From NCBI GenBank assembly GCA_026125285.1, contig JAHCLO010000011.1, positions 1 through 64,000 on the forward strand: a stretch of DNA of 64,000 nucleotides. Direction: 5' to 3'. A program made the position numbers and the translations under genes. Below the pieces are notes generated by a model that worked only from the letters and a program-made list of their open reading frames with translations, did no database searches and was not told the origin of the DNA. Within the stretch, counting starts at the first letter, position 1, and each line of letters opens with the position of its first letter. The DNA is from Verrucomicrobiia bacterium. Its GTDB lineage: Bacteria; Verrucomicrobiota; Verrucomicrobiia; Limisphaerales; JADLHS01. Shown here piece after piece: positions 42,947 through 50,830 of the stretch.

Positions 42947-43144
42947 ATTGCAGGGCATCCGGTGAAAGTGGCCACGATGGTGGAAAACCATCTGGCGGGT
43001 ATCTTGACGCACTGGCAATGGGGCGTGCCCCATGCGTTCATGGAGGGACGCAACAGCGTCTTCAGTGCATCCAAACGCAGGGCCCGCGGCTACCGCTCCA
43101 CCACACACCGGATCACCATGCTCTACTTCGTCGCCGGAAAACTC
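42947..43144 (+). mobile_element. Remnant of an ISL3-type transposase (C-terminal fragment)
   Basis: A stop codon at 42944-42946 precedes about 66 codons whose translation has the closing part of ISL3/IS204-type transposases: MVENHLAGILTHWQWGVPHA, then FMEGRNSVFSASKRRARGYR and TMLYFVAGKL. In intact elements this is the very C-terminus, with the conserved E-G-x-N-S and A-R-G-Y-R. Nothing of the catalytic DDE core precedes it and no terminal repeats were found. It is therefore a decayed copy, placed just upstream of pgk and read in the opposite direction. The family call is from memory of the motif. Confidence 0.75.
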
Positions 43145-43186
43145 CGATACGGACGTGGATGTCGCTCAAGTGCAGGATTAGCAGTT

Positions 43187-43465
43187 TCATTTGATGTAAA
43201 CATCCGCGCCCTTTTCCACGAACTCCTTCGACTTTTCTTCCATGCCGCGTTTGAGGGCTTCATCCTCGCTCGCGCCAGCCGCGGCACGGAGTTCCATGTG
43301 CCAAGTTGCAGGTTTCGAGTTGGGGGCGGCACGCTTCAGCCAGATCTCATCACCGGCGACTCCGGCGCGCGCCGAATGAGCCTCGCAGTCCTTAATGGGC
43401 ATGATGACGGAGACGGGTTGGCCCGGGCGCGTCACGATTTCGGGTTCGGCAAGGGTCGCTTGCAT
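43187..43465 (-). CDS. Small open reading frame ending in a ThiC-like C-terminal tail
   Basis: 92 residues from the ATG at 43465. The last third, GASEDEALKRGMEEKSKEFV then EKGADVYIK, closely follows the C-terminus of phosphomethylpyrimidine synthase ThiC (B. subtilis type ends in ...KGLEEKAKEFVKKGSNLY). The cysteine motif that should precede it (CSMCGPKFCS) is missing and the first 55 residues match nothing I know. It is either a thiC 3' fragment fused to other sequence or an unrelated small gene with a similar helix. It lies next to the transposase remnant, which favours decay. Confidence 0.4.
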   Translation of the reverse strand: MQATLAEPEIVTRPGQPVSVIMPIKDCEAHSARAGVAGDEIWLKRAAPNSKPATWHMELRAAAGASEDEALKRGMEEKSKEFVEKGADVYIK

Positions 43466-43713
43466 GAGCGGAAATTTATCACGTTCCAGGGCTTGGCGTA
43501 AAGCTCGCCGCCTTTCTGAACCGGGGCTGGCGCATAAGCACATCACGGAGATTGGACGTTGAGCAAACGCGGGATTGCCGGCCAAGGAGAAAATGGTAAA
43601 TTCCATTCAGGCAATGGAGTTTGCCGGACCTCGATGGGTTTCGAGGAAAACCGTCCCGCGCGACGCGGGAATGATGACTCCTACCGAAGCAGAAATGAAA
43701 TCGGTAGCGAGTC

Positions 43714-44427
43714 ATGCAAACGAACAATCCAACAGAGCATCCCAAGCCAACCCTCCCCTTCATCGGACGACAGCGAGAGTTGCTCCGACTCGAGCATCTG
43801 CACGCCCGGCGCCAACACGTGCTCATTCTCGGCGCGGCGGGCGTGGGGAAGTCGGCATTGATCGAACGCCTCACCCGGCGAGTCCCGCTGTTGATTTGCC
43901 CGCAATCCGTCCGGCGGACCGAAATCTTTGACGCACTGGAGAACCAGCTTGGTTTGAATGTGAGTGGTCTCACGCTCATTCAACGCAAGCGACTGTTGCT
44001 GCGGTCACTCACCGATGCGGCCTGGCCAGTTGTATTTGACGGCGTAAGCTGGACAACGCCCAGGCTCAGTTCTTTCCTTGAAGGCGTCAAGGAGCGGACC
44101 CCGGTCTGGATTTGCGCAAGGTCGGAGCACTCGTGGGATATCGGCCATATCTGGCCGGTGCTGGGCCGATTCGCGCACGTCGAACTTCGGCCTTTTCATC
44201 TGACCGATTCGCGGACACTTGTCGCGGCGGGCGTGGCGGCGGGACGAATCCCCGCCGGTGCGTTGGATGCGGTCGAGCGATTGCATCAGGTCGCCAAGGG
44301 CAACGCCCGGGTGCTGGTTGAATTGCTGGAAGGCCTTGCCAGCGGACACTACGACCCGCGCAAACGCTCTGATTTGAAATTGCTCGATCTGGACCGGCGC
44401 ATTCATCAACTCATTCCAGCATCATGA
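43714..44427 (+). CDS. P-loop ATPase (AAA/STAND-like), first gene of an ATPase-GTPase operon
   Basis: 237 residues. The N-terminus FIGRQRELLRLEHLHARRQH is the usual AAA/STAND opening. Walker A is GAAGVGKS (40-47), and a Walker B-like VVFDGVSW stands at about 107-114. The C-terminal part (ALDAVERLHQVAKGNARVLV) is a helical lid with the sensor-like G-N-x-R motif of archaeal-type and STAND ATPases. There is no effector domain. The stop overlaps the start of the next small gene as ATGA, and a dynamin-like GTPase gene follows, so the three are probably one operon. Its job is unknown. Confidence 0.8.
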   Translation: MQTNNPTEHPKPTLPFIGRQRELLRLEHLHARRQHVLILGAAGVGKSALIERLTRRVPLLICPQSVRRTEIFDALENQLGLNVSGLTLIQRKRLLLRSLTDAAWPVVFDGVSWTTPRLSSFLEGVKERTPVWICARSEHSWDIGHIWPVLGRFAHVELRPFHLTDSRTLVAAGVAAGRIPAGALDAVERLHQVAKGNARVLVELLEGLASGHYDPRKRSDLKLLDLDRRIHQLIPAS

Positions 44428-44894
44428 AGAGAAGGCGGCAATTCCCGTTGAACGAGCCGCAGGAGCGGCACATCGCCGTGGCGTTGGCGACACTGGAGCG
44501 GCAACTGGTCGAGTTGCGAGAGCGGCTCGCGCGCGACCCGCGGAACCTGCGGCTGACGCGCTACGCGGATGCGCCAAGCACAGATGAAGCCGCGGCGTTA
44601 CTGCCGGAGGTGCGCGAGGTCGAAGCGCGCCTGCGCAAGATTGCCGACGACCTAGCTTTGCCGACCACCACCGAACCGGTCCGGCAATCGTTGGTGGTGG
44701 GACTTGAATTCGCGAGCATCCATCTCTACGAATGTCGTGCGGAACACGGCTTGAGCGGTTACGGCAAGGTCGCGCCCACCACCGACGAATATCTGGAGCG
44801 TGAAATCGCGCAACTCGACGCGGCAGTGCAATCCCTGATTCATCTGTTGCAGGAACAGCCCGGCGCTGCCCGGGCGCTGCCAGAAATACCATGA
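44424..44894 (+). CDS. Hypothetical helical protein between an ATPase and a dynamin-like GTPase
   Basis: 156 residues, start ATG at 44424 in the 4-base overlap. The sequence is mostly charged helix (ALATLERQLVELRERLAR, EVREVEARLRKIADDLAL, EREIAQLDAAVQSLIHLLQ), so coiled-coil pairing is likely. I recognise no catalytic motif or membrane segment. Position between a P-loop ATPase and a GTPase suggests an adaptor joining the two. A GTPase gene with a good Shine-Dalgarno (AAGGAG at 44945) begins 64 bases after its stop. Confidence 0.75.
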   Translation: MKRRRQFPLNEPQERHIAVALATLERQLVELRERLARDPRNLRLTRYADAPSTDEAAALLPEVREVEARLRKIADDLALPTTTEPVRQSLVVGLEFASIHLYECRAEHGLSGYGKVAPTTDEYLEREIAQLDAAVQSLIHLLQEQPGAARALPEIP

Positions 44895-44958
44895 TCATTT
44901 ACTCCCCCAATTACTGGCGGGCAGTAGCGGCTCGCCCCGTCTCGAAGGAGCGGGCGTT

Positions 44959-45783
44959 ATGAATGAATCAGTCAGCAGTTTGGATCACATCAGCGGCGTG
45001 GCGGCAGAATTGAGGCTTGGGGCGCTGATCCCGCAGATCTCCGCGTGCCGGGAGTTGTTACAGCGGAACGACGGCATTGATGTGGCAGTGTTCGGGCGTT
45101 TCAAGGCGGGCAAGAGTTCATTTCTGAATCACCTAACCGGACGCGCGGTATTGCCCCTCGGCGTGGTGCCGTTGACAGCGGTTATCACGCGGCTGCGGTT
45201 CGGCGAACGAGAACACGCGGAAGTGCGTTTTCTCGACGGCACGAAGAGGGAGATTTCGCTCGCGGAGATTGGCCAATACGTCGGCGAGAACGAGAATCCG
45301 AACAACGCCAAGCGCGTCGCGGCGGTCGAGGTTGACCTGCCGGAGTTGAAGCCGCTCGCGCCGCTGCAATTCGTTGACACTCCCGGCCTCGGCAGCGCAT
45401 TCGCTCACAACACGGAGGTTGCGCTGAACTGGCTGCCGCAGGTCGGTGCGGCGCTGGTGGCGATGAGTTCCGACGCGCCGCTTTCCGAGCGCGACCTGGC
45501 CTTGCTGGAAGACTTGCGCCGGCACACGCCGAAGATCGTGTTGCTGCTCACGAAGGCGGATTTGTTGACTAAGCCACAGCGAATGGAGGTGCGCGATTTC
45601 GTGAAGACGCAACTGCGGCGTAGCGGCGGACGTGAATCCGCTCAATCGGACCAAAGTGTCCACCCTGGCGTTGCCGCACAGAATAGTCAGAGCCGACTCA
45701 CTTCGGCTGCTACGAGGAACGGGGAGATTCCGGTCTTCTATTACTCCATCAAGCCGGAACTGGAAGCCATGTCTCCTGCATGA
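44959..45783 (+). CDS. Dynamin-like GTPase, truncated and carrying an in-frame palindromic repeat
   Basis: 274 residues. G1 is GRFKAGKSS (46-54), the switch threonine is near T73, G3 is DTPGLG (140-145) and G4 is TKAD (198-201), which is a complete dynamin-type GTPase core. The start ATG at 44959 has AAGGAG 8 bases upstream. Residues 221-252 are encoded by the 94-bp GTAGC palindrome at 45620-45713; the expected strand GEIPVFYYS resumes after it. The protein then stops at MSPA. Bacterial dynamin-like proteins normally run 500 residues or more with a helical stalk, so the C-terminal half is missing. It may be a pseudogene or a minimal GTPase. Confidence 0.8.
   Translation: MNESVSSLDHISGVAAELRLGALIPQISACRELLQRNDGIDVAVFGRFKAGKSSFLNHLTGRAVLPLGVVPLTAVITRLRFGEREHAEVRFLDGTKREISLAEIGQYVGENENPNNAKRVAAVEVDLPELKPLAPLQFVDTPGLGSAFAHNTEVALNWLPQVGAALVAMSSDAPLSERDLALLEDLRRHTPKIVLLLTKADLLTKPQRMEVRDFVKTQLRRSGGRESAQSDQSVHPGVAAQNSQSRLTSAATRNGEIPVFYYSIKPELEAMSPA
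45620..45713. repeat. 94-bp GTAGC palindromic element inside the dynamin-like gene
   Basis: The element starts GTAGCGGCGGACGTGAATCC and ends AGCCGACTCACTTCGGCTGCTAC-type; the outer 24 bases of each end pair as an inverted repeat at 19 of 24 positions. The first part resembles the 71-bp elements at 15317 and 62849 (GTAGC-x-GCCGACGTGA). It contains no stop in the gene's frame and is translated as 32 extra residues. Confidence 0.8.
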
Positions 45784-46010
45784 ATAGCGGCCATGCGAGA
45801 AACCAATCCGTATGAAGTTGCATGACAAAAACCCCCGTGCCGCTGGTAGTCCACTTCGCGCTCGCCAAAAATCGGACTACGATTATCCTCCGATGGCATG
45901 CGGGGAATTGCCATTTTTGATGGGGACGGGCTGGTTCGTGCGAAAGAATTCAAGTTGCTTCGCTCGCTCCAGTACTTCCAAGCCCACCTTCTACCCTGCT
46001 ATGTTCGGTG

Positions 46011-46517
46011 ATGATGAACGACGATTTACAGAAACGAATTCAAGCCGCGCTCGCCAATCCGCACAACATGGGCGAACTGACCAACGCCGATGCCATCGGC
46101 ACGGTGGGCAATTCAGATTGCGGCGAAATGTTGCGGTTATGGGTGAAATTCAAACAGCAGGATGGCCGCAAGGTCATTGACCGCGCCACGTTCCAGTCGT
46201 TCGGTTGCGAAACGGCGATTGCGGTGGCCAGCCTGGCAACGGAATTGATTCGCGGCAAGACCGCGGAGGAAGCCTTGTCACTCAAGACCGAGGAATTGGC
46301 GGGCGAACTTGGCCCGCTACCGCCGATGAAAATTCACTGCGCCCAACTCGTGGAAGGTGCTTTGCGTTCGGCACTGAGTACGCAGGCTGAAACCTGCACC
46401 AAGCCGACGGCGCCGCCTGAAGCTCCCGCGAACGTCGCCGCGCCGACCCTGCTGGATCGGATCGCCAAACCGCAGGCGGGCGGAGTGAAGATCACGTTCC
46501 TCGACGAAGGCTCGTAG
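46011..46517 (+). CDS. NifU/IscU-type iron-sulfur cluster scaffold protein
   Basis: 168 residues from the ATG at 46011; a GTG at 46008 and an ATG at 46014 are alternatives. The three cluster-binding cysteines of the NifU N-terminal domain are present: C37 (NSDCGEM, in place of the usual CGD), C66 (FGCETAI) and C110 (IHCAQLVEGAL). A Pro/Ala linker and about 20 C-terminal residues follow that do not make a full NifU C-terminal (CxxC) domain. The protein would hold newly made Fe-S clusters for delivery. No iscS or hesB gene is adjacent. The many Fe-S proteins at 55-64 kb are potential users. Confidence 0.88.
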   Translation: MMNDDLQKRIQAALANPHNMGELTNADAIGTVGNSDCGEMLRLWVKFKQQDGRKVIDRATFQSFGCETAIAVASLATELIRGKTAEEALSLKTEELAGELGPLPPMKIHCAQLVEGALRSALSTQAETCTKPTAPPEAPANVAAPTLLDRIAKPQAGGVKITFLDEGS

Positions 46518-46577
46518 CTTCTCCAACAATTACGGGTTCATATCAGGATCGTGCTCCCACCAACTCCTTGTGGTTGC

Positions 46578-47507
46578 TCACGCGCCCAGCGTCTTGGCGG
46601 TGGCCTCCAAACTTGCCCGATCCGCCACATTTAGCATCTGCGCCGTCTTATCAATGCGCTTCATGAAGCCACTCAGCGCTGTGCCGGGGCCGAGTTCAAT
46701 GAAGCGGGTGAATCCCTGGGCCAGCAGGTACCGCATGGAAGCCTCCCACCGCACGGACGAAGTGACTTGCTCCACCAATCGCTCGCTGATCTCCGCCGGG
46801 CCGCCGTGTGGTTGCGCGGTCACGTTGGAAATCACCGGTGCGGCCGGCGTGCTGATGCTGGCCGTTGTGAGTTCGGCCCGCAACTTCGGTTGGGCGCTGG
46901 CCATCAGCGGCGAGTGATAGGCCCCGGCCACCACCAGTGGAATCGCCCGCTTCGCGCCTTTGGCTTTCGCCAGTTCAACGGCTTTCACGATTCGGTCTGC
47001 CTCGCCGGAAATGACGAGTTGGCCCGGGCAATTCAGATTCGCGAGTGCCACCCCGGCTTCGGCGCACACTTCACTTGTCGGGGCTTCGTCCAGCCCAATC
47101 ACCGCTGCCATGCCGCCCTGGGTGACATCGCAGGCCTCCTGCATGAAGCGTCCGCGCTGGCGCACCACGCGCAGGCCATTCTCGAAACTCAGCGCGCCCG
47201 CCGCCGTCAGCGCCGTGAATTCGCCCAGCGACAAACCCGCCGTGGCGGCAAACTCCAGCGCCGGCACGCGCTCCTTGAGCAACTGAAACGCGACCCAACT
47301 CACGAGGAAGATACTCGGCTGCGCATTCTCCGTTTTGGTCAATTCCGGTTCGGGGCCGTGGAAGCAGATTGCCGCCAAATCGTAGCCGAGCGCGGCATTG
47401 GCGCGATCAAACCAAATCCTGGCAGAGGGAAAATGCTCCGCCAGGTCTTTGCCCATGCCTACGACCTGCGCGCCCTGTCCGGCGAAGAGTAGTGCGGTCT
47501 TGCTCAT
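46578..47507 (-). CDS. fabD: Malonyl CoA-acyl carrier protein transacylase
   Basis: 309 residues of normal FabD length. The nucleophile is S93 in AGLSLGEFTAL and the catalytic histidine H198 in AGAYHSPLM; FAGQGAQVVGMGKDL opens the protein and ELGPGTALSGFMKRID closes it. It moves malonyl groups from CoA to ACP in fatty-acid synthesis. It lies 4 kb from fabF-acpP-fabG on the same strand, with deoA and two hypothetical genes in between, so the fab cluster is split here. Start ATG at 47507. Confidence 0.96.
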   Translation of the reverse strand: MSKTALLFAGQGAQVVGMGKDLAEHFPSARIWFDRANAALGYDLAAICFHGPEPELTKTENAQPSIFLVSWVAFQLLKERVPALEFAATAGLSLGEFTALTAAGALSFENGLRVVRQRGRFMQEACDVTQGGMAAVIGLDEAPTSEVCAEAGVALANLNCPGQLVISGEADRIVKAVELAKAKGAKRAIPLVVAGAYHSPLMASAQPKLRAELTTASISTPAAPVISNVTAQPHGGPAEISERLVEQVTSSVRWEASMRYLLAQGFTRFIELGPGTALSGFMKRIDKTAQMLNVADRASLEATAKTLGA

Positions 47508-47624
47508 TCAGGCCGCCAACTAAACATGAATTGGTGAAACAGCGAAAGCGCGAATTGCGGCCCACGGAGTAGTGCCGGCTGAACCGATCATTGAAAGCGG
47601 TCCTCCGTGAAGCAATCGCCACCC

Positions 47625-48950
47625 TCAGTGGGTAATGGTTTCCGAAAGGAGCGAAGGCTTCTTCACTCGCTGGCTCGAAATTCCAAAAGCCGCTTCAAGT
47701 CGCGCGCCAGCGGCCTTCGCTTGTGAACAGTCAGCGGCGTGAACCCGGCAGAGCATATCACGGGATCGCACCCGTTCGCCGACCTTGACGATTCGATCCA
47801 GGCCCACGTCAGGGTTGACGGCGGAGTCCTTCGTCAGCCGGCCACCACCGAGATCGCGGATCACTTCGCCAATGAGGCGCGCGTCGCACTTGGTGATGAA
47901 TCCGCTGCTGGGGGCTTTAAGTTCGAGGACCACTGGGGCGGTGTGGTCGAGAGTCAGCTTGTGATTGAACGTGTCGAGTTCGGCGCCCTGCGCGGCGAGC
48001 ATTTCATCCCACTTCTTGCGTGGTGCGCCGGAGTTCAGGCAGCCCTCGGCTTGCTGGCAGGCGTCGTTGAGGGATTTGGCCTTGCCGGTCTGGACGAGCA
48101 GGTGGGCGGCACACGTGAGGACGAGTTCGCGCAAGTCGCTCAATCCCGGGTCGCCGCTCGTCGCTGGATCGAGGCAAGCAACGCTCTCCTTCACTTCCAG
48201 CCAGTTGCCAGCAGAGTGGCCGAGCGGCGTGTTCATGTCGGTGAGAATGGCGCGCGTGTTCACCCCGCACTTTCTGCCGAGGGCAACCATCGCTTTCGCG
48301 AGTCTGCGGGCGTCGGCCTTGGTTTGCATGAACGCGGCACTCCCGAACTTCACGTCAAGGATGAGCGCGTCCAGACTCTCGGCGAGTTTCTTGGAAAGAA
48401 TCGAGGCAACGATCAGTGGAATGCTGGGCACGGTGCCCGTGACGTCGCGCAGGGCGTAAAGTTTCTTGTCTGCCGGTACCATGCGGTCGGTCTGACCGCA
48501 GATGACGCAACCGAGTTGCTGCACGATTTCCACGATGCGCGCAGCGGGCAGAAGGGTTTTGAATCCGGGGATGGAATCCAGTTTGTCGAGCGTGCCACCG
48601 GTGATACCCAGGCCGCGCCCGGAAATCATCGGCACGCGAAAGCCGAGACACGCCAGCAACGGAGCGAGGGGCAGCGAAACTTTGTCGCCCACGCCACCCG
48701 TCGAGTGCTTGTCCACGAGCGGACGCGCGTCTTTCGGAAATTTGAGCACGTCGCCGGAATCGCGCATGGCCAGCGTGAGGGCGGTGGTTTCTTCCGCGTT
48801 CAAGCCGCGAAAAAAGACGGCCATGAGGAAGGCGGCGAGTTGGTAATCAGCAATCCTGTGGGCAACGACTGCGGCGATGATTTCGCGGAGTTGATTGGCC
48901 GAAAGGGTGCCGCCGTCGCGTTTGGCTTCGATGAGGGCAAGGAAATTCAC
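47625..48950 (-). CDS. deoA: Thymidine/pyrimidine-nucleoside phosphorylase
   Basis: 441 residues from a GTG at 48950 (read V-N-F-L-A-L-I-E-A-K). Upstream the frame stays open only because it runs antisense to the next gene. Family features are DKHSTGGVGDKVSL (phosphate and pyrimidine site), the signature SGRGLGITGGTLDKLDSI, and CGQTDRMVPADKKLYALRD. The C-terminal PYNP domain follows (AGARLEAAFGISS near the end). The enzyme cleaves thymidine or uridine with phosphate to base and (deoxy)ribose-1-phosphate. Specificity between DeoA and Pdp type cannot be set. It is divergent from the gene at 49041 and 117 bases upstream of fabD on the same strand. Confidence 0.93.
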   Translation of the reverse strand: MNFLALIEAKRDGGTLSANQLREIIAAVVAHRIADYQLAAFLMAVFFRGLNAEETTALTLAMRDSGDVLKFPKDARPLVDKHSTGGVGDKVSLPLAPLLACLGFRVPMISGRGLGITGGTLDKLDSIPGFKTLLPAARIVEIVQQLGCVICGQTDRMVPADKKLYALRDVTGTVPSIPLIVASILSKKLAESLDALILDVKFGSAAFMQTKADARRLAKAMVALGRKCGVNTRAILTDMNTPLGHSAGNWLEVKESVACLDPATSGDPGLSDLRELVLTCAAHLLVQTGKAKSLNDACQQAEGCLNSGAPRKKWDEMLAAQGAELDTFNHKLTLDHTAPVVLELKAPSSGFITKCDARLIGEVIRDLGGGRLTKDSAVNPDVGLDRIVKVGERVRSRDMLCRVHAADCSQAKAAGARLEAAFGISSQRVKKPSLLSETITH

Positions 48951-49040
48951 CGGTGCAAACTTAACAATGGGGGGTGATAACTCAACCTTGAACCTTGTCC
49001 CACACTTGCGAAGCGTGCGGCAGTGGCGTAGAAAAGTTCC

Positions 49041-50093
49041 ATGAAGCAACGCGGCATCATCGTGGGTTTGGCGTTCTTGAGCCTCAGCCTGACTGCGGTG
49101 GTGGTCTGGCAGGCGCGCCTGTTGCGAGCACAGCGAACGACGCTGGCGCACGTCGAAACCGGATCTGCCGACCGGGACGCTTCGGTTGCGTCCAGCTCTT
49201 CTGATCCACTGCGCACATCCGAGGATTCGAGGTTTGCGCCTGATCACAACTCGCCGGCACGAGACTTCCCGCAGGACGTAACGCTCGGCGATCACGCTGC
49301 CTCTGGAGAAACGACGAACTGGCCAAAGTTCGACTGGCGATTGGTGGAGTCGGATGACTACCGCACGTACGTGAGGAACTTGCGCGACATTGGCTGTCCG
49401 GAAGAGACGGTGCGCGACATAGTGACGGCGGACGTGATGCAAGCCTTCGCAGCCCGGCGCGCAGAAGTGGCCGCCCTCCGCTACGGCGAGTCCGGATTCC
49501 ATGAGTTCGATGACGGCGCGGATGCAGGGTTCGCGCGAAACCGCCGTGCAGTGGACGAGGCGATGAAGGCGGCGTTGCGCGAATTGATCGGGACCGAGGA
49601 CCTGCCAGCTTCAACTGCCTGGGCATGGAAAGCTGCCGCCCTCGAACAACAACTCGCATTTCTGCCGGAGGACAAGCACCGCGCGGCTCTCGAAATCCTG
49701 TTTCATAACGGCGATTTGGATGTCGCCTTGCCGCGTGGCATCAGCGGCAATCGCCTGACCTCGGCACAAGCGGAAGAACTGCAACTTCGTCTGGCGACAT
49801 TCGACCGTCGCCGAAATGAATTGCTGCAGGTACTTACCCCCGAGGAATACGAGCAGATGGACATGAGGATTTCCTGGACCGGGGACAACCTGCGGCAGGC
49901 CATGGCGAGGTTTCAACCGACCGAGGCGGAGTTCACGGCGATCTTCCGGGAATGGCGCGCTCACGATGTGAGAATTGCGGGCCTATGGGCGGGTGGTGAA
50001 CCCGACCCGGGAAACAAACATGTGTTTGCCAATATCGAGCGGTTGCTCGGGCCGGAGCGCTACCAGCAGTATCGCGAGACGTGGTGGAAGTAA
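49041..50093 (+). CDS. Membrane-anchored hypothetical protein, verrucomicrobial type
   Basis: 350 residues. A single N-terminal membrane helix (GIIVGLAFLSLSLTAVVVW, about 5-23) anchors the protein; the rest is probably outside the cytoplasm or periplasmic. After a Ser-rich linker (about 40-80) comes a helical domain with the striking pattern F-D-W-R-x-V-E-S-x-D-Y-x-x-Y-V-R-N-L-R-x-I-G-C-P, then PEETVRDIVTADVMQ, and a later repeat (RLLGPERYQQYRETWW). I recall similar sequences beside sigma-factor genes in related genomes but know no function. It diverges from deoA with 90 bases between them. Confidence 0.8.
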   Translation: MKQRGIIVGLAFLSLSLTAVVVWQARLLRAQRTTLAHVETGSADRDASVASSSSDPLRTSEDSRFAPDHNSPARDFPQDVTLGDHAASGETTNWPKFDWRLVESDDYRTYVRNLRDIGCPEETVRDIVTADVMQAFAARRAEVAALRYGESGFHEFDDGADAGFARNRRAVDEAMKAALRELIGTEDLPASTAWAWKAAALEQQLAFLPEDKHRAALEILFHNGDLDVALPRGISGNRLTSAQAEELQLRLATFDRRRNELLQVLTPEEYEQMDMRISWTGDNLRQAMARFQPTEAEFTAIFREWRAHDVRIAGLWAGGEPDPGNKHVFANIERLLGPERYQQYRETWWK

Positions 50094-50215
50094 GAAACCC
50101 AGTACAACGCGCCAACAACAACGGACGTAATCACCAAGACTACGAGGAGCCGGTGAGATGCACTCTTGGCTGTGGAATCCGGTATCATGATTGGTCTCAA
50201 CTAGGGAAGATGAGT

Positions 50216-50809
50216 TCATTTGCTGCGCTTGGGTTCTGGCGCAGTAGAGAGATCTTTCTGCAGCAAGTATCCGCTTGGCGTGAACAGCTTGCTCATTCTG
50301 TCAAATTCTGCTTCGAGGAAACTTCTGACATCTGGCCATTCGTTCACAGGATTACTTGCTCCGCGCAGCACACGCCGAACCGCTGGGTTTTGGGCCTCGA
50401 CATAGATTCCCGATCCGTCACTGAAACTGCCGAAAAATACTCTGCGTTCAGGGCTTCGCTTCACCAATGGATGCCAGCTGCAGCGATGTTCTTCATCTTG
50501 GAGGAGTAAGTCGTAGGGCTGGAATTGAGCTGAATCATCCCTCCTGTAGTGCGCCCTGATTCCGTAGATCTCCAGTGCGCCGCCGAAGATCGAAAGTCCG
50601 TTGCACTCGGAATACAACTCTCGTATTTGCGGGAGGAGTTTCAATCCATAAGTCTCCCACTCCTTCATCGGTCTCGGCGCAAAGAAGCGATGAAGATAAG
50701 CTTCAGGAAAATCCCGGGGCGTGTGTGCTATGATCCGTGAACCATCGGGCGCTTCTTTCAAGCCGAGCCTTCGCCACTCATCCATTCGTTGAATAACCGC
50801 TTCGAGCAT
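50216..50809 (-). CDS. SUKH/SMI1-KNR4-like protein
   Basis: 197 residues, start ATG at 50809. The middle follows the SUKH superfamily outline: LPQIRELYSECNGLSIFGGA, then a tyrosine-rich strand block (LEIYGIRAHYR, FQPYDLLLQDE) and FFGSFSDGSGIYVE with a late EWPDVRSFLEAEFDRM helix. SUKH proteins are known as immunity proteins against contact-dependent and other toxins and as regulatory proteins. No toxin gene is adjacent, so an orphan immunity role or a housekeeping role are both open. It is 21 bases upstream of nothing coding on its strand and lies before fabF in gene order but reads away from the SUKH partner genes usually seen. Confidence 0.6.
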   Translation of the reverse strand: MLEAVIQRMDEWRRLGLKEAPDGSRIIAHTPRDFPEAYLHRFFAPRPMKEWETYGLKLLPQIRELYSECNGLSIFGGALEIYGIRAHYRRDDSAQFQPYDLLLQDEEHRCSWHPLVKRSPERRVFFGSFSDGSGIYVEAQNPAVRRVLRGASNPVNEWPDVRSFLEAEFDRMSKLFTPSGYLLQKDLSTAPEPKRSK

Positions 50810-50830
50810 GGCCTAAAGTTTGTTCTCGCT

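Noticed and set aside
45846..45880. GTAGTCC/GGACTAC inverted repeat after the dynamin-like gene
   Set aside because: A single 7-bp inverted repeat with a 21-base loop and no T-run; too weak to call a terminator or a repeat family from one copy.
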